A stretch of DNA of 64,000 nt, taken from NCBI GenBank assembly GCA_942159475.1, contig OW804102.1, forward strand, positions 23,688,684-23,752,683, read 5' to 3'. Origin of the DNA: Sthenelais limicola (taxonomy: Eukaryota; Annelida; Polychaeta; Phyllodocida; Sigalionidae). Position numbers and translations under genes: made by a program. Shown piece after piece: positions 1 to 11,924 of this stretch. Every line of letters begins with the position of its first letter. Positions within the stretch are counted from its first letter, which is position 1. The notes beneath the pieces are model-generated. The model ran no database searches, had not been told where the DNA came from, and saw only the letters and a list, made by a program, of their open reading frames with translations.

Positions 1-626
1 AAGTGGGGAGATTGCGGTGCTCTTTTATCAACAAATATGCATTTCTGAAGTGAGGAATCACAGGATTTACTTCAAGCCATTTAGCATTCTCATAATGGCG
101 TAATGGCAGGTTTAGAGGAGCGGTTCTCAGTCCCTATGAAATTCGTTCTGAAAGTTTTGTGATTTGAATATTATTATTCAAATATTTAACTTTTTTAATG
201 CCCACACTTTGGTTTGAGGACGGGAAACAATTAAAATGTTCAGGTGTCCAAGTAAAAAGGTAGGCTACAAAAGAACATTTCGTCGGAACAAATGTTATCA
301 TCATCTGAAAACATTTGTTTTGCAAAGGATTTGCTTTTCTTGTCCACGTTTATGTTACGATGGCCTGCCTGAACTCTTTGCTGAAGTGATTTCACTTTTT
401 ATCGCTCACTGGCCACCTCAATTTCCTTCGGTCTATGCAACGTCAAAATCTTGTTTAAAATCATTTATAAATATGGATACTTTTAGTCCTATAGGTCAGA
501 CTATGTGTGAGATTTCCTAATTGTGTCCAATTATGTCATAGCATACGACTATGGTTTGAAAGAGTTTGATATGAATGAACATTGTCTGTAAGATTGACTT
601 TTGCATTTTAAATACGTTTATTACTC
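1..626. other. No recognisable gene
   Basis: No gene, RNA or repeat is recognised here. A 94-codon open frame at 236-520 has no splice context, homology or compositional support that I can see. Confidence 0.5.
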
Positions 627-938
627 AGGCCAAAAAGAATTAGGTGTGTTTCCGATTTATCTGGCAGAAAAACTAGGTAGGGGGTGGTAACTTTTTTTTT
701 ATATTTATTCATTTTTTGAAACCACCTCCCAGGAACTGAAAAAAATGTCTATTTCATAAAAATAGTTGTTTCAAACGTGGGAAATATGCTTTTTGACAGT
801 TTCGGGTTCATAAGCTTTTTTTGTCACGAAATCCAAAAAAAGTAAGATATGATGAAAAAAAAAAGTTTAGGTAGGTAAGGTTTTTTTAGTCAGGGGGGCG
901 GGGGTAAATCGGAAACACACCTATTTTTTTTTGCCTCA
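627..938. mobile_element. Small inverted-repeat element (MITE-like)
   Basis: TAGGTGTGTTTCCGATTTA at 641-659 is exactly inverted at 905-923. Weaker inverted similarity extends out to CAGGC on the left and GCCTC on the right, so the imperfect terminal repeats are about 33 bp. The inside holds T-rich and G-rich runs and no coding potential. TA dinucleotides border the perfect part, which would fit a Tc1/mariner-derived element, but the true ends are uncertain. Confidence 0.7.
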
Positions 939-1119
939 CATTATTGTTATACGAGGCTGAGAGCAGAATCCTATACACACTACTGAGAATACTGATGCAT
1001 CACTCACTGTTTAGTTCTATGACTCAGACCTTCCATTGCGAACTATCTCTACGTTCTATCGAACAGTACATATGTGATGTGTTCCAGAAAATGAGTCACA
1101 TGTCTCTAATCTATTTATT

Positions 1120-1500
1120 TCAATGGGTTTTATTCACAATATCTCTTTGTAGCAATGTTCTCATGTTTGGTATTTTTAGCTTTCAAAGTCGCATGAATGT
1201 ATTTACCAAGTTCCAAGACTATATTAAATATTATGCATGTATTGCTAAGGCCACCCTATCGAGTATATTTGGTTAATTTTATACTGGTTATGGTCCACCC
1301 AGAAATATTGCAAAGCCTGTTCCCAAAATAAAAATATCAAACTTGAAATATAGAACTTATTAGATGTTGTGCGGTTTACTATTATTGGAATAGGCTTGAT
1401 CTCATCTTTTCAAATATGACGATATCTCAAAATTAATTTTTCCGACTCATTTCCCTGTAACCCCTCACATTTTATGAAAGACGGAAAGTTAAACAATTTC
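1120..1500. repeat. Dispersed repeat, family R1
   Basis: This stretch resembles 55960-56340 over its whole length, including CTTGATCTCATCTT followed by TCAAATATGA and AAATTAATTTTT. Shorter pieces recur at 10280-10400, 26460-26540 and 38170-38275, inside the peptide genes. No open frame is shared, so it is a noncoding interspersed repeat of unknown class. Confidence 0.7.
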
Positions 1501-1636
1501 TGTAATATGTCATTAATTATCGCCTAATTGTGAATTCTAGTGAATTCTAGTTTTCAAGGAACAAGGCTACGGTCCACTATTTGACCCAACCACAGAAAGA
1601 GAGATTATTTATTCATTTGGCAAAACCGTCAAGAAT

Positions 1637-1673
1637 TTAAATTCAATTCAATTCAAGAATTCTTTATTGCAAC
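1637..1673 (-). repeat. Retroelement 3' tail (minus strand)
   Basis: Read on the minus strand, GTTGCAATAAAGAATTC is followed by short TTGAA/TTGAAT repeats. This is how many non-LTR elements end: a poly(A) signal and then a simple-repeat tail. No coding part is attached. Confidence 0.4.
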
Positions 1674-1679
1674 AGATGT

Positions 1680-2021
1680 TATATACAGTGAGGCGATCCA
1701 ACATTCTAAATAGACAGGTGATATTAGAAATATCTTTAGAAAGTCTTTTTTTGACAGCAGAAACAAACTTATATGCCCCAATTATAGAAGACCTGTGGAA
1801 AGCACTTATTTATGAAAACATATTGGTATATTCACATTTGGACCAAAACAACATTTTTTGGAATTCTTCTTGCCTGAATTTCTTGGAATTAGGCAATAGC
1901 TGAATTAATCTAAATAATACTGATAGCATACTACAGTTAGAACCAGCGGTATTCGCCGAAAGTCACTATCAATCTTATTCTTTCAGAATACAAAGGCGGG
2001 ATTGAATACCTTCAGAATTTT
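1680..2021. other. Intergenic, no recognised feature
   Basis: A 78-codon open frame at 1667-1903 starts inside the retroelement tail and has no other support. Confidence 0.4.
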
Positions 2022-2208
2022 AACTATTAATGATTGATAACATGACAATTCGTCGAATAATTGCAGATTTACAAAAGCCAAAATCTGTTGAAAACAGGAA
2101 TCAATCAGTAATAGACATTGCAATGAGAAGTTGGGTATATAACAGTACTGGAGTATCAATGTGGAATGCTTCTGGGAGACGACCATTTCAGCCACACCAG
2201 TTCAAAAG
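2022..2208 (+). promoter_or_regulatory. P1 promoter and noncoding first exon
   Basis: TATATAA lies at 2136-2142. The noncoding exon, roughly 2167-2208, contains GACGACCATTTCAGCC and ends at a GTAGGT donor. Upstream, AACTATTAATGATTGATAA at about 2023-2041 is shared with the promoters of type 2 genes P2, P5 and P6. This is therefore a type 2 promoter placed on a type 1 gene body. The transcription start is inferred from TATA spacing only. Confidence 0.7.
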
Positions 2209-2542
2209 GTAGGTCTTTTGAGTTTGGTTATTTATCTAAATATCATGGCAATATTTTGTTTTAACAGGTAATACCATTGGTCATCATATCGCTAAAACCT
2301 TTTGTCAAATGAGCCGATTTTCTTGCGAGTGCTATTTGACTGTTGGATTGACTGACAATTTAATTTATCCAATTTTGACACCAGTTCTGCAAGCTAGCCA
2401 CTGAGATCACGTTTTTCTTTAAAAAGCTAGGATATGATCTCTAAAATCACTTGTCAGATCAACAATTATATATATAATTAGGTAGTTTGTGAAATTATCG
2501 AAAATCTTATTCCTTTTAACAGAAGTTTGAGACTGAGAAACC

Positions 2543-4507
2543 ATGAATTACTTCCTCGGTGCCCTGCTGTTGATTGCCCTGCTCGTGGGCAATCCCCTTC
2601 AAGTGGTATGTTCTCTCTTACATTTTTATTTCTGACTTTTTATTATGATGTGTTACCGATGTTTCGGCACTCGTTGTGACCTCAATACTTTTCTTTTTCA
2701 ATATAGCTGTACATGTATACACCCCATTCAAGTGACTGGGCTGTGGAGCGCCCTATGCAATACTTTCCAAAATCGCCGCTTTGTCTATTAAAACTTTAGT
2801 ATATTTCTAGTAAATATACTCATGTTGATGTCAAAGTTGGAGCATGGGTAAAATACATCTTTTGCTATATTTATATAAAACAATCTGACTGCATGACTGG
2901 CGGTAACATAACCTAAGGACAACCATTGAGATAGATCATAGTCAGTGCTGAAATGGACAATATTGGGCCTAGGCCTATATATATAGTTGTAGGCCTACCG
3001 TGACTTGTGTAAGTGGCAGCAGAGTCTGTCGATTAATAAAAGTGTTTTAAAACACAATTCATTGTTAATGTACAACAAAATAATGCTCAAATTTAATTCA
3101 CTTTCTTCACAATCAGAGAGAACTAAGATACAGTTTTCCACTTATTTTGATGGAGCATGGATGGTGTGACATGGTTGAAAAATGGTTGAAAAATACTATT
3201 TTTGGGAGAAAAGTTACTGGTTTTCCTGTAGCACATCATATCATTATGAGTGGCAAACCCAGAAGGCATGATGTACATAATTTTGATTAAGGTGCTGAAT
3301 AACAAAAGAATTATTTCCAAGATACCTAGGAGGATATTGGCAATTTTCAAAAATGCCCTCATGTTCCAACTCCTTACAGGTGAGGTTCTGAGCTTTCATT
3401 TGATATAATATAATAATGACCTATATAGTAATATACTGGAGCCTGTTTCTGCTATATTGTATTATAGTATTCAAAATTTCTCCTCAGTTGGAATGAATGA
3501 AAACAAGCTTTCATCAAGTGATAAACATTTGCAATATTTAATTCAGATTTTAATTTAAATATTTCCATAGTTGAAATGAGTGATTGTCTTAACATAATTT
3601 TAATTCTTATTATTTAATATTATTCTGGTGTTTGGCCGATGCATTTTTGATTGTTTGTATTATTCTTTGCATTGTGAATACCTACAGTGTGTAGACTTAT
3701 ACAAACTTTATTCAATTAATGGCATGGTTTATTGTCTCATCATGAACTCGCACTGTTTTTGATAGAATGGCGTGGTAAGGAGTCCTGCTAACATTCACAT
3801 GCTGGAGGGAGACAATGAGGTAACCTTTCAAACATCTGTCAAGTAGCGTTTAAGAATTCAATTTTTTACATTTTATTTTACATTTTTTAGCACGACTAGA
3901 TCACCGCAATAGTGGTCTTCCTCTAGTACCTGGGGGGATGAGGTGAAACTAGGTTTTGAATGCACATATGCTGTACACTCTGGGCATTATCGCAACATAT
4001 AGTTGATATCCCGCACTAATCCATACCCATCCACCACACCCCTTCATCACTGTGCCTTCATATATGAACCATTCTACCATATCATCTAACAACACTCATT
4101 AGATTATGAAGGGGGTTTAGGTATCACTGTATATTGATGGGGCCAATGGGGAAATTATGTTTTCATGGAGAAATATAAAGTTGTTGTTGAATAGTTTGTA
4201 AAAACTTTAGTTTGTTGTTAGTTTGTAAAAACTTTGCACACCCCTGAATAGGACTGTGGTAATTGAACAAGTATGTTATGATAACATAGATTTATGTTAG
4301 TTTCAGGAGACAGTGAAGATGATGTTTGAGCAACTACCAGATATATTCTTCACCTTGAAAGAAGACCACCCAATAATCCAAATATGTCATGCGTTTACTA
4401 CAGAAACACATAGCAGTTCCCGACAGAATCTGAACTATGTAGAATCATCTAAGCATGCTGGATCAAAACGTAACGATGACAGTGGCTGCCGCACAGAGTA
4501 TTGCTGA
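2543..4507 (+). CDS. P1: small secreted precursor, type 1 (chimeric)
   Basis: Coding exons are 2543-2605, 3766-3819 and 4307-4507, all joined in phase 0 with GT..AG borders, giving about 105 residues. Exon 1 follows a TTTTAACAG acceptor (exon from 2523) and encodes a signal peptide starting MNYFLGALLLIALLVG, unlike the other copies. Exon 2 (NGVVRSPAN...) is nearly the same as in P7. Exon 3 (ETVKMMFEQLPDIF...) is closest to P3. A KR site leaves an 11-residue tail with two Cys (C-x4-C); one more Cys sits in IIQIC. A 19 bp tandem duplication starts across the stop codon. The function is unknown. The family is supported by seven paralogous copies, but this gene's signal exon rests only on its hydrophobicity and splice sites. 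Confidence 0.62.
3889..3960 (-). mobile_element. SINE relic in P1 intron 2
   Basis: GGTGGTCTTCC-like sequence with CTAGTACC and GAGGTGAA matches the fuller element at 58690-58845 and a relic at the same place in P3 (15068-15125). Only the part distal to the tRNA-like head remains. Confidence 0.6.
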
Positions 4508-4630
4508 GCCTGCTGAGTATTGCTGAGCCTGCTGAGTATTGGCCGATGCGCCTTTGCACGACGTCATCAGAAAATTCACAATTTGACTTCAAGTTTCATG
4601 CATGTTTTACACAATAACTATACTAAGTCT

Positions 4631-4636
4631 AATAAA
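4631..4636 (+). terminator. P1 polyadenylation signal
   Basis: AATAAA lies 124 bases past the P1 stop. The equivalent P3 signal stands in a homologous 3' flank. Confidence 0.7.
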
Positions 4637-4639
4637 GCG

Positions 4640-6011
4640 CTTAAAAACTGCTATCCAGCTTGTCATCATTTCTGACCATATCTACCACCTTCCTAGATCT
4701 CTAGATTATAGTAAACCAACTACCAAAGAGGGTAGAACTGCATATGTCAAAGAGCAGTAGAGGTATTTTCCTATAGATAAATTAATGATGTATTTGAAAT
4801 TGTGTATTGCTGTCCATTTTGGACATTCTTGCTGTAAACGTTATTGATTGTTACAGGCAGGTCTGCATGTGCAGATGTTACTATGACACCCCATTAAATT
4901 TTCAAGTTGTATAATAATCAAAATCAATCAAATTAAATAGCAGTAATATATCCCTATAATTAGTCCTTAGATTAATTTATTTCACCTTGCCATAATCAAC
5001 AATGTGTTTGAACCACTTATATGAGCCACCGGCTGGTAATCCTAAATTCCTTATCATTGTGTTGCCTAAATATAGTGTAGATTTATCAAATGTCAAAAGT
5101 TTTATGTCAAAATACCGTTTAATTCTTAAATGTTAAACTCTTAACAATACTTTGTTTTGTTTTGTTTTCATGAAATGTTTAACTGCCTTCTCAAAGACCT
5201 TTGATATGTGATTTATTTTGTAATTGACAATTTGGGACAGGCATAATAGAGAATGAAAGGTCTATCCTGAATTGTATAGAGGAATGGCAACAGTCTACAC
5301 CAAATAAAGCGACCAGAATAAACACATCTTATGATGATTAATTCAAATAATTAGTGAATTTGTTTCATTGATATGGCCAAGGATACACATTTCATTTACT
5401 AATTAGAATAATGATAGAATTAATTACAGATATCACTTATAGCTTAGTTCAAAAGCTCTCACACTCCACAGACAACCTATTATGTCTGATAGAACAGCAT
5501 TACTATATGAAAAATGAGTGAAATAACAAATCAGTAGCATATACTAAGATAATAGTTTCCTTTTATACTTTACTGTAACATTAGAGGCTGTTCCCTGTTT
5601 CCAAGAGTAAACAACCTCCCACTTTGCATAGAAATGAAACACATCACTTTTTAAAGGAGAACACAACTGTCAAAAATCAACTTATGAACAAAATAACTAA
5701 TAATTATATTTCCTCCCCAGGTAAGTTATAGGACCAGTGATTCATTAGAATATGCTGGTACCGTTATAGCATTACAAAACCAATGTTTGCCTTTCTGAAT
5801 TCATCATGATTTCTTTCACTGGTATATGTAATAACTCAACAAATCTAACTAATAGTAATGATATGGATATTGACTTTGCTCTCTATTGGATGGTTAAGTT
5901 TGGCCTTAACCATTCATCAAGGAGGTCATTGATTACTACTTCGACAAGGTGGTGTTCTCCTAAATTCACTAATAGTGTAAATACAAGTGTACACATCCTA
6001 AAGTTGTTGTC
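4640..6011. other. P1-P2 spacer, duplicated elsewhere
   Basis: No gene is seen. The block GGCAGGTCTGCATGTGCAGA at 4858 and the sequence after it recur at 15843, 24282 and, weakly, 35533, each time between a type 1 position and a type 2 gene. It marks the ancestral spacer of the gene pair. Confidence 0.6.
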
Positions 6012-6240
6012 AAACTATTAATGATTGATAACGATGATAATGATGTGATATATGTTCCTACGAGTGGGTTTTGAGTTGACCAGAATTAGTAGATGCAAAA
6101 TTTAAAGTGTTTATGGAATAATACGAAACCGGAATCCATGATTAATGGATACGTAATTTCAAAGCTTGGTATATAAGAGTGGGGAAATGTTGCCCTAGGA
6201 ATCATCCAGAAGACGACCATTTCAGCTGCTACAAATCACG
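6012..6240 (+). promoter_or_regulatory. P2 promoter and noncoding first exon
   Basis: AAACTATTAATGATTGATAA lies at 6012-6031 and TATATAA at 6170-6176. The noncoding exon, about 6200-6240, contains GACGACCATTTCAGC and ends at GTAGGT. The arrangement matches P1, P5 and P6. Confidence 0.75.
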
Positions 6241-6415
6241 GTAGGTACTTCAAGCTTGAACTAAATACTAAGGAAAATATTTCTGAGATCCAGGTTTATG
6301 TGATACTAACTAAATCATACATTTGTGTTTCTGGAAGACCAATTAGGAAATTAAATTTTAAAGATTATACCAAGTATTATAAATATGCTCTTCAATTATA
6401 CCAGAGCCAGACAAG

Positions 6416-9400
6416 ATGAAGATACTCTTGGTCACCATCGTACTCACAATCGTGATTGTGAATTCCGTCACTATTCAAGCAATTGTTGTAAGTTTATGCT
6501 AGGGCTTTTTGATTAGGAACACAGATATTCAACTCACCATTTGATTCTGAATCAAATCGTCGAACCTAGGGTTAGAACTACATACTGTCTCTTATGGAAA
6601 ACGGCTCAGTAATGATTGCATTTCCATTAACCAGGACAATATCATGGTTATAAAGCAAGCATTATGAGAATGAAACATTCCTCGTAAATATGTTACATGT
6701 ACATGTATATGGGTCAGGTCACCTAGAACTTTACAATTGCTCTCAGAATGACAGTTTTAAGAACTTGGTAAACTAAGATGTTATCTGATCTTATTTCATA
6801 GAGTACATCTCGAATTTCAAGCAGATATTAATTATACTACCATGGTGCATAGTCAAAGTGGTTCAGGTATTTTTCCAGGCTAAATTAAATGCTTTCAGCT
6901 TTAATTAGAAATAAATCCTCTCCACAGATATGATGATAAAGAGCAAAATAAGCCTGGTAGTTTTACATAGATATGTGTCAAAGTAAGTTTAATTACTCAG
7001 TAAGATATATGATACATTTTTGGTCATAGACAGTCTTCTTACAGGTGTATTTCACATCTCAGTGTTAGTTAATGTTTTAAAAAAAAGATTTATTTTAGAT
7101 AAATAAATTGAAAATATAAATTTCCTCTATGCATAATATAGTACTACAGGCTATAATAAATTTGACTTCCATACACTAATGCATTAAGATACCTTCTATG
7201 CCACTATTTGTTCATAGACCCCTTCCTTCTCATCCTATAAAGCTTTTTTAAAAGGGCCATGAAGCCAGGGCCATGGTCACATATAATTTCCATTTATATT
7301 CTGTTTAGTGTCAGAATTACACCAAAACATGAAGGAAAAGCTGACAATAAGAAATCCATTTGGCCAGATACCAGAATCCAAAGTTGTTTTTTTCATTTGG
7401 ACCATTAATGACAGAGGATACAGAGGTCCAAAAACATTGATTTTCGCCACACGTTTTTGAAATGCTGGAATCAATTTAGGTACAAGTAAGACATCTTATG
7501 TTGAGATTTGGTGGCGTTTGATACACTGTCTAATTACAGAAAAGTACAAAAAATCATTGAATTATGTCTCATCACTGATCTTAATGTCATTTTTCCAAGG
7601 TGAAATTAAATATTATATAAAGATAATGTGAAATTCAAGAAGAGAATGCCTACACATATAATTAGTGATTGAAATTTGATTTGAAGAAACTAGCCATGCT
7701 AAGAGGGCATAGAGAAGACTTTAGCTAATGTCACAAATGTGATCCAGATACAAACCTTAATTTGATTAGTTGCATCTCTAAAATGCACGATTTGATAAGA
7801 TCCAATTGTTATCCATACTGTATATGAGTATTTATTATCATGACAACCAATATCTAATGTAATATCCAATACCAATATGTAATCTAATGTAATCACAATG
7901 TATCTAATGTAATACCAATATTCAATATCTTTGTACCAATAATGACGAAAATCTGTATAAAACCTCCTTAGCCTGAGACAAATTCACACGATTTAAGACA
8001 AAAAACTTTCAAAATATGTCTTATTGTAATGCAGGAAATAACAGGTCAAACTTATGTATAGTGATCCCCTACTAGCAAGGAAGAGACCACATGCATGGAA
8101 GTACGGCCATAGGTACTTCTGAACCACTAGAACATAACTGAAAGTAAAGAATTACTCAGAGTTTGATATTATTTCTGCAATATAACCTCAAAGTTGGAAT
8201 TCATGGAAATCAGAAGCAAATCTACATTTCTAGGCGACCTGACCCATATAATAGATTTACTACATGTTAACTAATTAGTAGGATAAAGAATGGTGAGTAT
8301 TAGACACATTGCTTTGGCATTTGTTTAATATTGTAATGAATAAAGCCAACAAGTTAACTGACTTATTAAATGTTCCTAAATTAACCTAAAATAGAACAAT
8401 TTAAGGTTATATCATATCTTTTGGCTTTCACTGGTTATTAAAGCCGAAACACAATATAGAAATCCAAAGATTTTTTTTTTCAAATAACAGAAACATTATA
8501 GTCTTAGGAGTAATTGTGTAGCATATTATAGTAATCGTATCATTATTTACCAACAAAACCATAATAAAAGAGGTCACCTTCCCTCTTACAAGGAGGCAGA
8601 CATATTGATGAGCAACAGCGCCACTGGTGGGAAATTACAATTACTGATGACGTCACTGTCCCTCTCTGTCTGAATACATATGCAGGATTGTCACATGTAA
8701 ACAAACATTGATCTTAGTACAACAGGTTCATTTTAAGCATTGATATGTACATAAATATTAAATATATACATATATATACAGTGAGAAGTATATAAATATC
8801 CTTAATTCACCCAAGAGACCTCTAATTTGTGTGTGCAAACCTCTCAGAAACTGAACGCCATACGCGTAATAATGGCGGCGACGGCGGCAATGTTTTGACT
8901 CTTTCACTCCTCTCCCCTGGCTCACCCTAACCCCCAGTAGCTTTAACACCTTCCCCAGCATTTGTTTATGGCATATTCAAGCCCAAAGTAACCTGTTGTA
9001 CAATGCTCATCATTCGTTTATACAAAAAAACTGGCTTAAATCAATTGAAAAAAATAGATGTCCACACAGGCATGGCCAGTGCAATACAGGGGCAAAAGCC
9101 TGTGCCTCGTTGTGAGTTGTGGTTCATATACGTCATCAGAGGTCACATGACTAACAGAAATGGTGGCCTCCATTCAAGTTGTCTGCTATAATTAATTCCA
9201 TGTTAAATAGCTTCCCACTTCTTTAATAGGTGAGAATTACATAAAGAAAATAGATGAGGTTGTTGGATACGATTTCCTAGCCCAGAGAATGTAAACATGA
9301 TTTCCTATGAAGTTTTGGCTTTAAGCTGATGGAATTAATTCCTAATGAGTGTATCTCAAACAAACTATAAAATCTAAGTTATTCCAAGGTCATGCCAAAT

Positions 9401-10672
9401 CATGAGGAATTCCTGTAAAATCCAAGTGAGTTTCCGGGTGGTTGGCACAGAATAGGCCAGAAAGTGGATCCCATTACTTACTATCACACATAGATGGGAA
9501 AGTATTAAATTGATATGTAAAATCTAATTCACTAGGATGGAGAGAATAATGTGGAAATTGAGCTCACAGCTAAAAAGAGACAAGAGGAGCGAAACAATTG
9601 TATTGCCAAGGTAAGTTAGAGCTTATTATAGAAGCTATCAATTTTTGTTCTGTACACTAGGCATTTTGGAAGGTTGATTATGCACTTATGATTAGTGTAC
9701 AATAGGTACAAAGCTGCCACCTGGTGCACAGGTAGCATTAAACCCCGACCACACACCTGGCCTTCACTGGCTGCTCCCCCATTGACCAATTGGCTGTTGG
9801 TTTTCTTCGATCCTCACAATATCTCACTGTGCAGAATGCAACCCAGATCATGACAGGCCTTGAGGTGTTACAGTTTGCAAGTATATATTAGTATGAAATA
9901 GTTGTCTAATGAAACTAATCTTTATTCGCAATTATTCCAAGGGGTCTCTTTGGCATTTCTGGAGATACGGCCAGAAACACTGACCAGCATTTTCCTAGCC
10001 CCGTCAAAAGAGACAATTTAGGGACATCAGCTTGGCATCATTTTTGTATGTTTTATGAATTGTTATGAAGCATATGATGTTTTTGTTGTCCAGTTTTCTT
10101 GGTCAGTTAACCCCCCACCCCCTCGTACTATTTTCTATGAAACACTAAAGTATTTTCTATAAAACACTACCCAAAGGAAACATGAGACAAGAGAATAAAA
10201 TAAAATATTATCTCTAATATATCATTTTTTCAAAAATGAAAATATCATAAGTAAAACATAGAAATATATATGAGATGTCCTAATGTTTACGATCATTGGA
10301 ATGGGCTTGATCTCATCTTTTCAAAGAAGATGGTATCTCAAAATCCAACTTTTGCGACTTGTGACTCATTTTCTTGTAACATGTCACAATTATTAGCATA
10401 TCATTTTGCCTGTCGGAAACTAACAATAATAATAAGGGGTAAGGGGTTGAAACACTCAATGATGGCTCAAGTCAACTGAGGACGTTGGTGGTACAGCAGA
10501 AATACCACCATGCATGTTTTGAAGAACAATAAAAGCAATAATGATGATATTAGTTAATTAATGTTTGAATAAATAGTTTCAGGAGGCAGTGAAGAGAGCC
10601 ACAGAGGCACTAGCAGATGAATTCATGGCCTCTAATGCAGACCAGCTAGACAACCCTGACCATCGGGGTTAA
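6416..10672 (+). CDS. P2: small secreted precursor, type 2
   Basis: Coding exons are 6416-6487, 9536-9610 and 10583-10672, all phase 0, giving about 78 residues. Exon 1 encodes a signal peptide starting MKILLVTIVLTIVIVNS. Exon 2 carries a KKR site followed by QEER and the single conserved Cys in NNCIAK. Exon 3 reads EAVKRATEALADEFMAS and ends DHRG. If cleaved at KKR and VKR, the precursor would give a ~14-residue one-Cys peptide starting with Gln and a helical C-terminal peptide; this is inferred. Intron 2 is about 3 kb because a repeat-ended insertion lies in it. Function unknown; no known family recognised. Confidence 0.75.
6707..8253. mobile_element. Inverted-repeat-ended insertion in P2 intron 2
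   Basis: TATGGGTCAGGTCACCTAGAA near 6708 is inverted at about 8232-8252 with one mismatch, and weaker similarity extends outwards. The flanks outside it line up with the P4 intron (16660-16840), which lacks the insert, so this is a real insertion of about 1.5 kb. No transposase is seen. Related end sequences occur singly at 44685, 45703, 52740 and 53057. Confidence 0.6.
8648..8655. promoter_or_regulatory. Full CRE-type palindrome
   Basis: TGACGTCA, a perfect CREB/ATF site, lies inside P2 intron 2. No promoter elements accompany it, so its use is unknown. Confidence 0.3.
9740..9880 (+). pseudogene. Scrambled LINE reverse-transcriptase tail relic
   Basis: Two pieces typical of the C-terminal part of CR1/Jockey-like reverse transcriptases are readable: DHTPGLHWL and, after it, VQNATQIMTGL. 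In intact elements VQNA..TGL comes before DHxTPxLxxLHWLP, so the order is swapped. It lies in P2 intron 3. Confidence 0.5.
10280..10400. repeat. Dispersed repeat R1, partial
   Basis: It shares GGGCTTGATCTCATCTTTTC and following sequence with 1395-1470 and 56230-56310. It lies in P2 intron 3. Confidence 0.6.
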
Positions 10673-11033
10673 ACCCAGTAGACATGTTTCCAGAATGGAC
10701 CAATGGCATTGACTTTGGGCAAGACATGAAGCTCCATGCAACAGATTACACTTTGCACTAAATGACATACTGCTACCATATTACTAGTTGTAAATTTGTC
10801 TATAGATAACAGTGATATCCATCAACACTGACAAAGCGCTCCATAAAGTGAAATATTGGATCAAAATAAAAAAAGTCAGGGAGCACAAGGCCCAAAAGGG
10901 GGGTGTCACTAAACATTTTGGTTTTACTTTTTTCATACCAAATTTAGATAATATTGCATGATTCATGATCCAGACAATCCAGTTAAAGCAGAAACTATTT
11001 CTTTCTGTCCCACCTGTTGTATCTACATATCAA

Positions 11034-11039
11034 AATAAA
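11034..11039 (+). terminator. P2 polyadenylation signal
   Basis: AATAAA is followed by a GT-rich stretch, about 360 bases after the P2 stop. The same motif and flank occur after P5 (29596). Confidence 0.65.
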
Positions 11040-11149
11040 GGTAAATGATGGGAAACTGTTATTGTTATCTTGTCTTTAGATTTTACCTTGATGAGAGGTC
11101 ATATGAATCTGACACTCTGATATGATACACATATATATCATCGTTGGGC

Positions 11150-11490
11150 ATATGCTACACATCTAATGAAAAGAAACAATGTGTGACCAGGGTAAAAAAA
11201 AAAGAAGTTTTGGTCATCTGAAATTGACTATGTCAACCAAATTCAGTAATTAGGAAAAAGAAAAATTATGCGTGATTAAAGTTAACAAATTTAAAACACA
11301 TAACTCAAAACAGCTGAAACAGAATAAAATCCTGTAGATACTGATAATAGTGCACAAATACATCTATACATATGATAACAAGGAAATATTCCAAAGAAAA
11401 AAAAGAGCCAGTAGGTGGCGTGGGTGTTGACACCTGCATATATCTTTAAAGTACAAGTTTCGTTAACGCTAATATAATCAAATATTATAT
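11150..11490. repeat. Segmental duplication, P2 downstream block
   Basis: This matches 30300-30640 downstream of P5, including AGAAGTTTTGGTCATCTGAA and GAGCCAGTAG. P2 and P5 with their flanks are therefore copies of one duplicated block. Confidence 0.75.
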
Positions 11491-11890
11491 ACTAGCAGAG
11501 TACCCGTCCTCCAGACGGTCACCCTCTATCGCCACACTTCCCCCTCTCCCTCTTTTCCCTCCCCCTCTTCTCTGACTTTCATACCTGGTTTAGGTCCCCC
11601 TGGACGTAGGTTGTGGGAAATGACGTAGTATCTCACAGGGGCTTTCCCAGGCTATAAATAGAGTGTGGTTATCCCGATTTAAAAAAGGCTTCAAAATCAC
11701 ATTTCCACCAGAAATACCTTCACAAACCACATACGACGACATCCAGAGAGGGGGGAGAGACCTCTAAAGATGAGTAAAGTGGTTTGTAAAACAACAAATT
11801 CCGAGAACATTCTGGACAAAGAAAACCTTCTTTCTACCATTTCTTTTCTACCTCCTTTCCTAGAAATCGCTCTAGCTTTATATTATATGG
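11491..11890 (+). mobile_element. ~400 bp insertion carrying a compact promoter
   Basis: The paralogous block near 30640 runs straight through this point, so about 400 bases starting near TACTAGCAGAGTACCCG are an insert, bordered on both sides by TATTATAT-like sequence. It contains a CRE-like TGACGTAG (11621-11628), a kappaB consensus GGGGCTTTCC (11638-11647) and TATAAATA (11653-11660). A 60-codon frame with a good start context (AAAGATGA) begins at 11770, but its 3' third lies in repeat R2, so I do not call a gene. An LTR or other element promoter is likely. Confidence 0.5.
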
Positions 11891-11924
11891 ATGAAGCTAC
11901 TGGACGTTCTCGGTTTTCTACTGA

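Noticed and set aside
236..520. 94-codon plus-strand frame
   Set aside because: No domain, splice context or paralogue; its last part shares a short AGTCCTATAGGTCA-like string with repeats at 47016 and elsewhere.
944..1276. 110-codon plus-strand frame with hydrophobic stretches
   Set aside because: It runs into dispersed repeat R1, whose other copy (55960-56340) has no matching frame.
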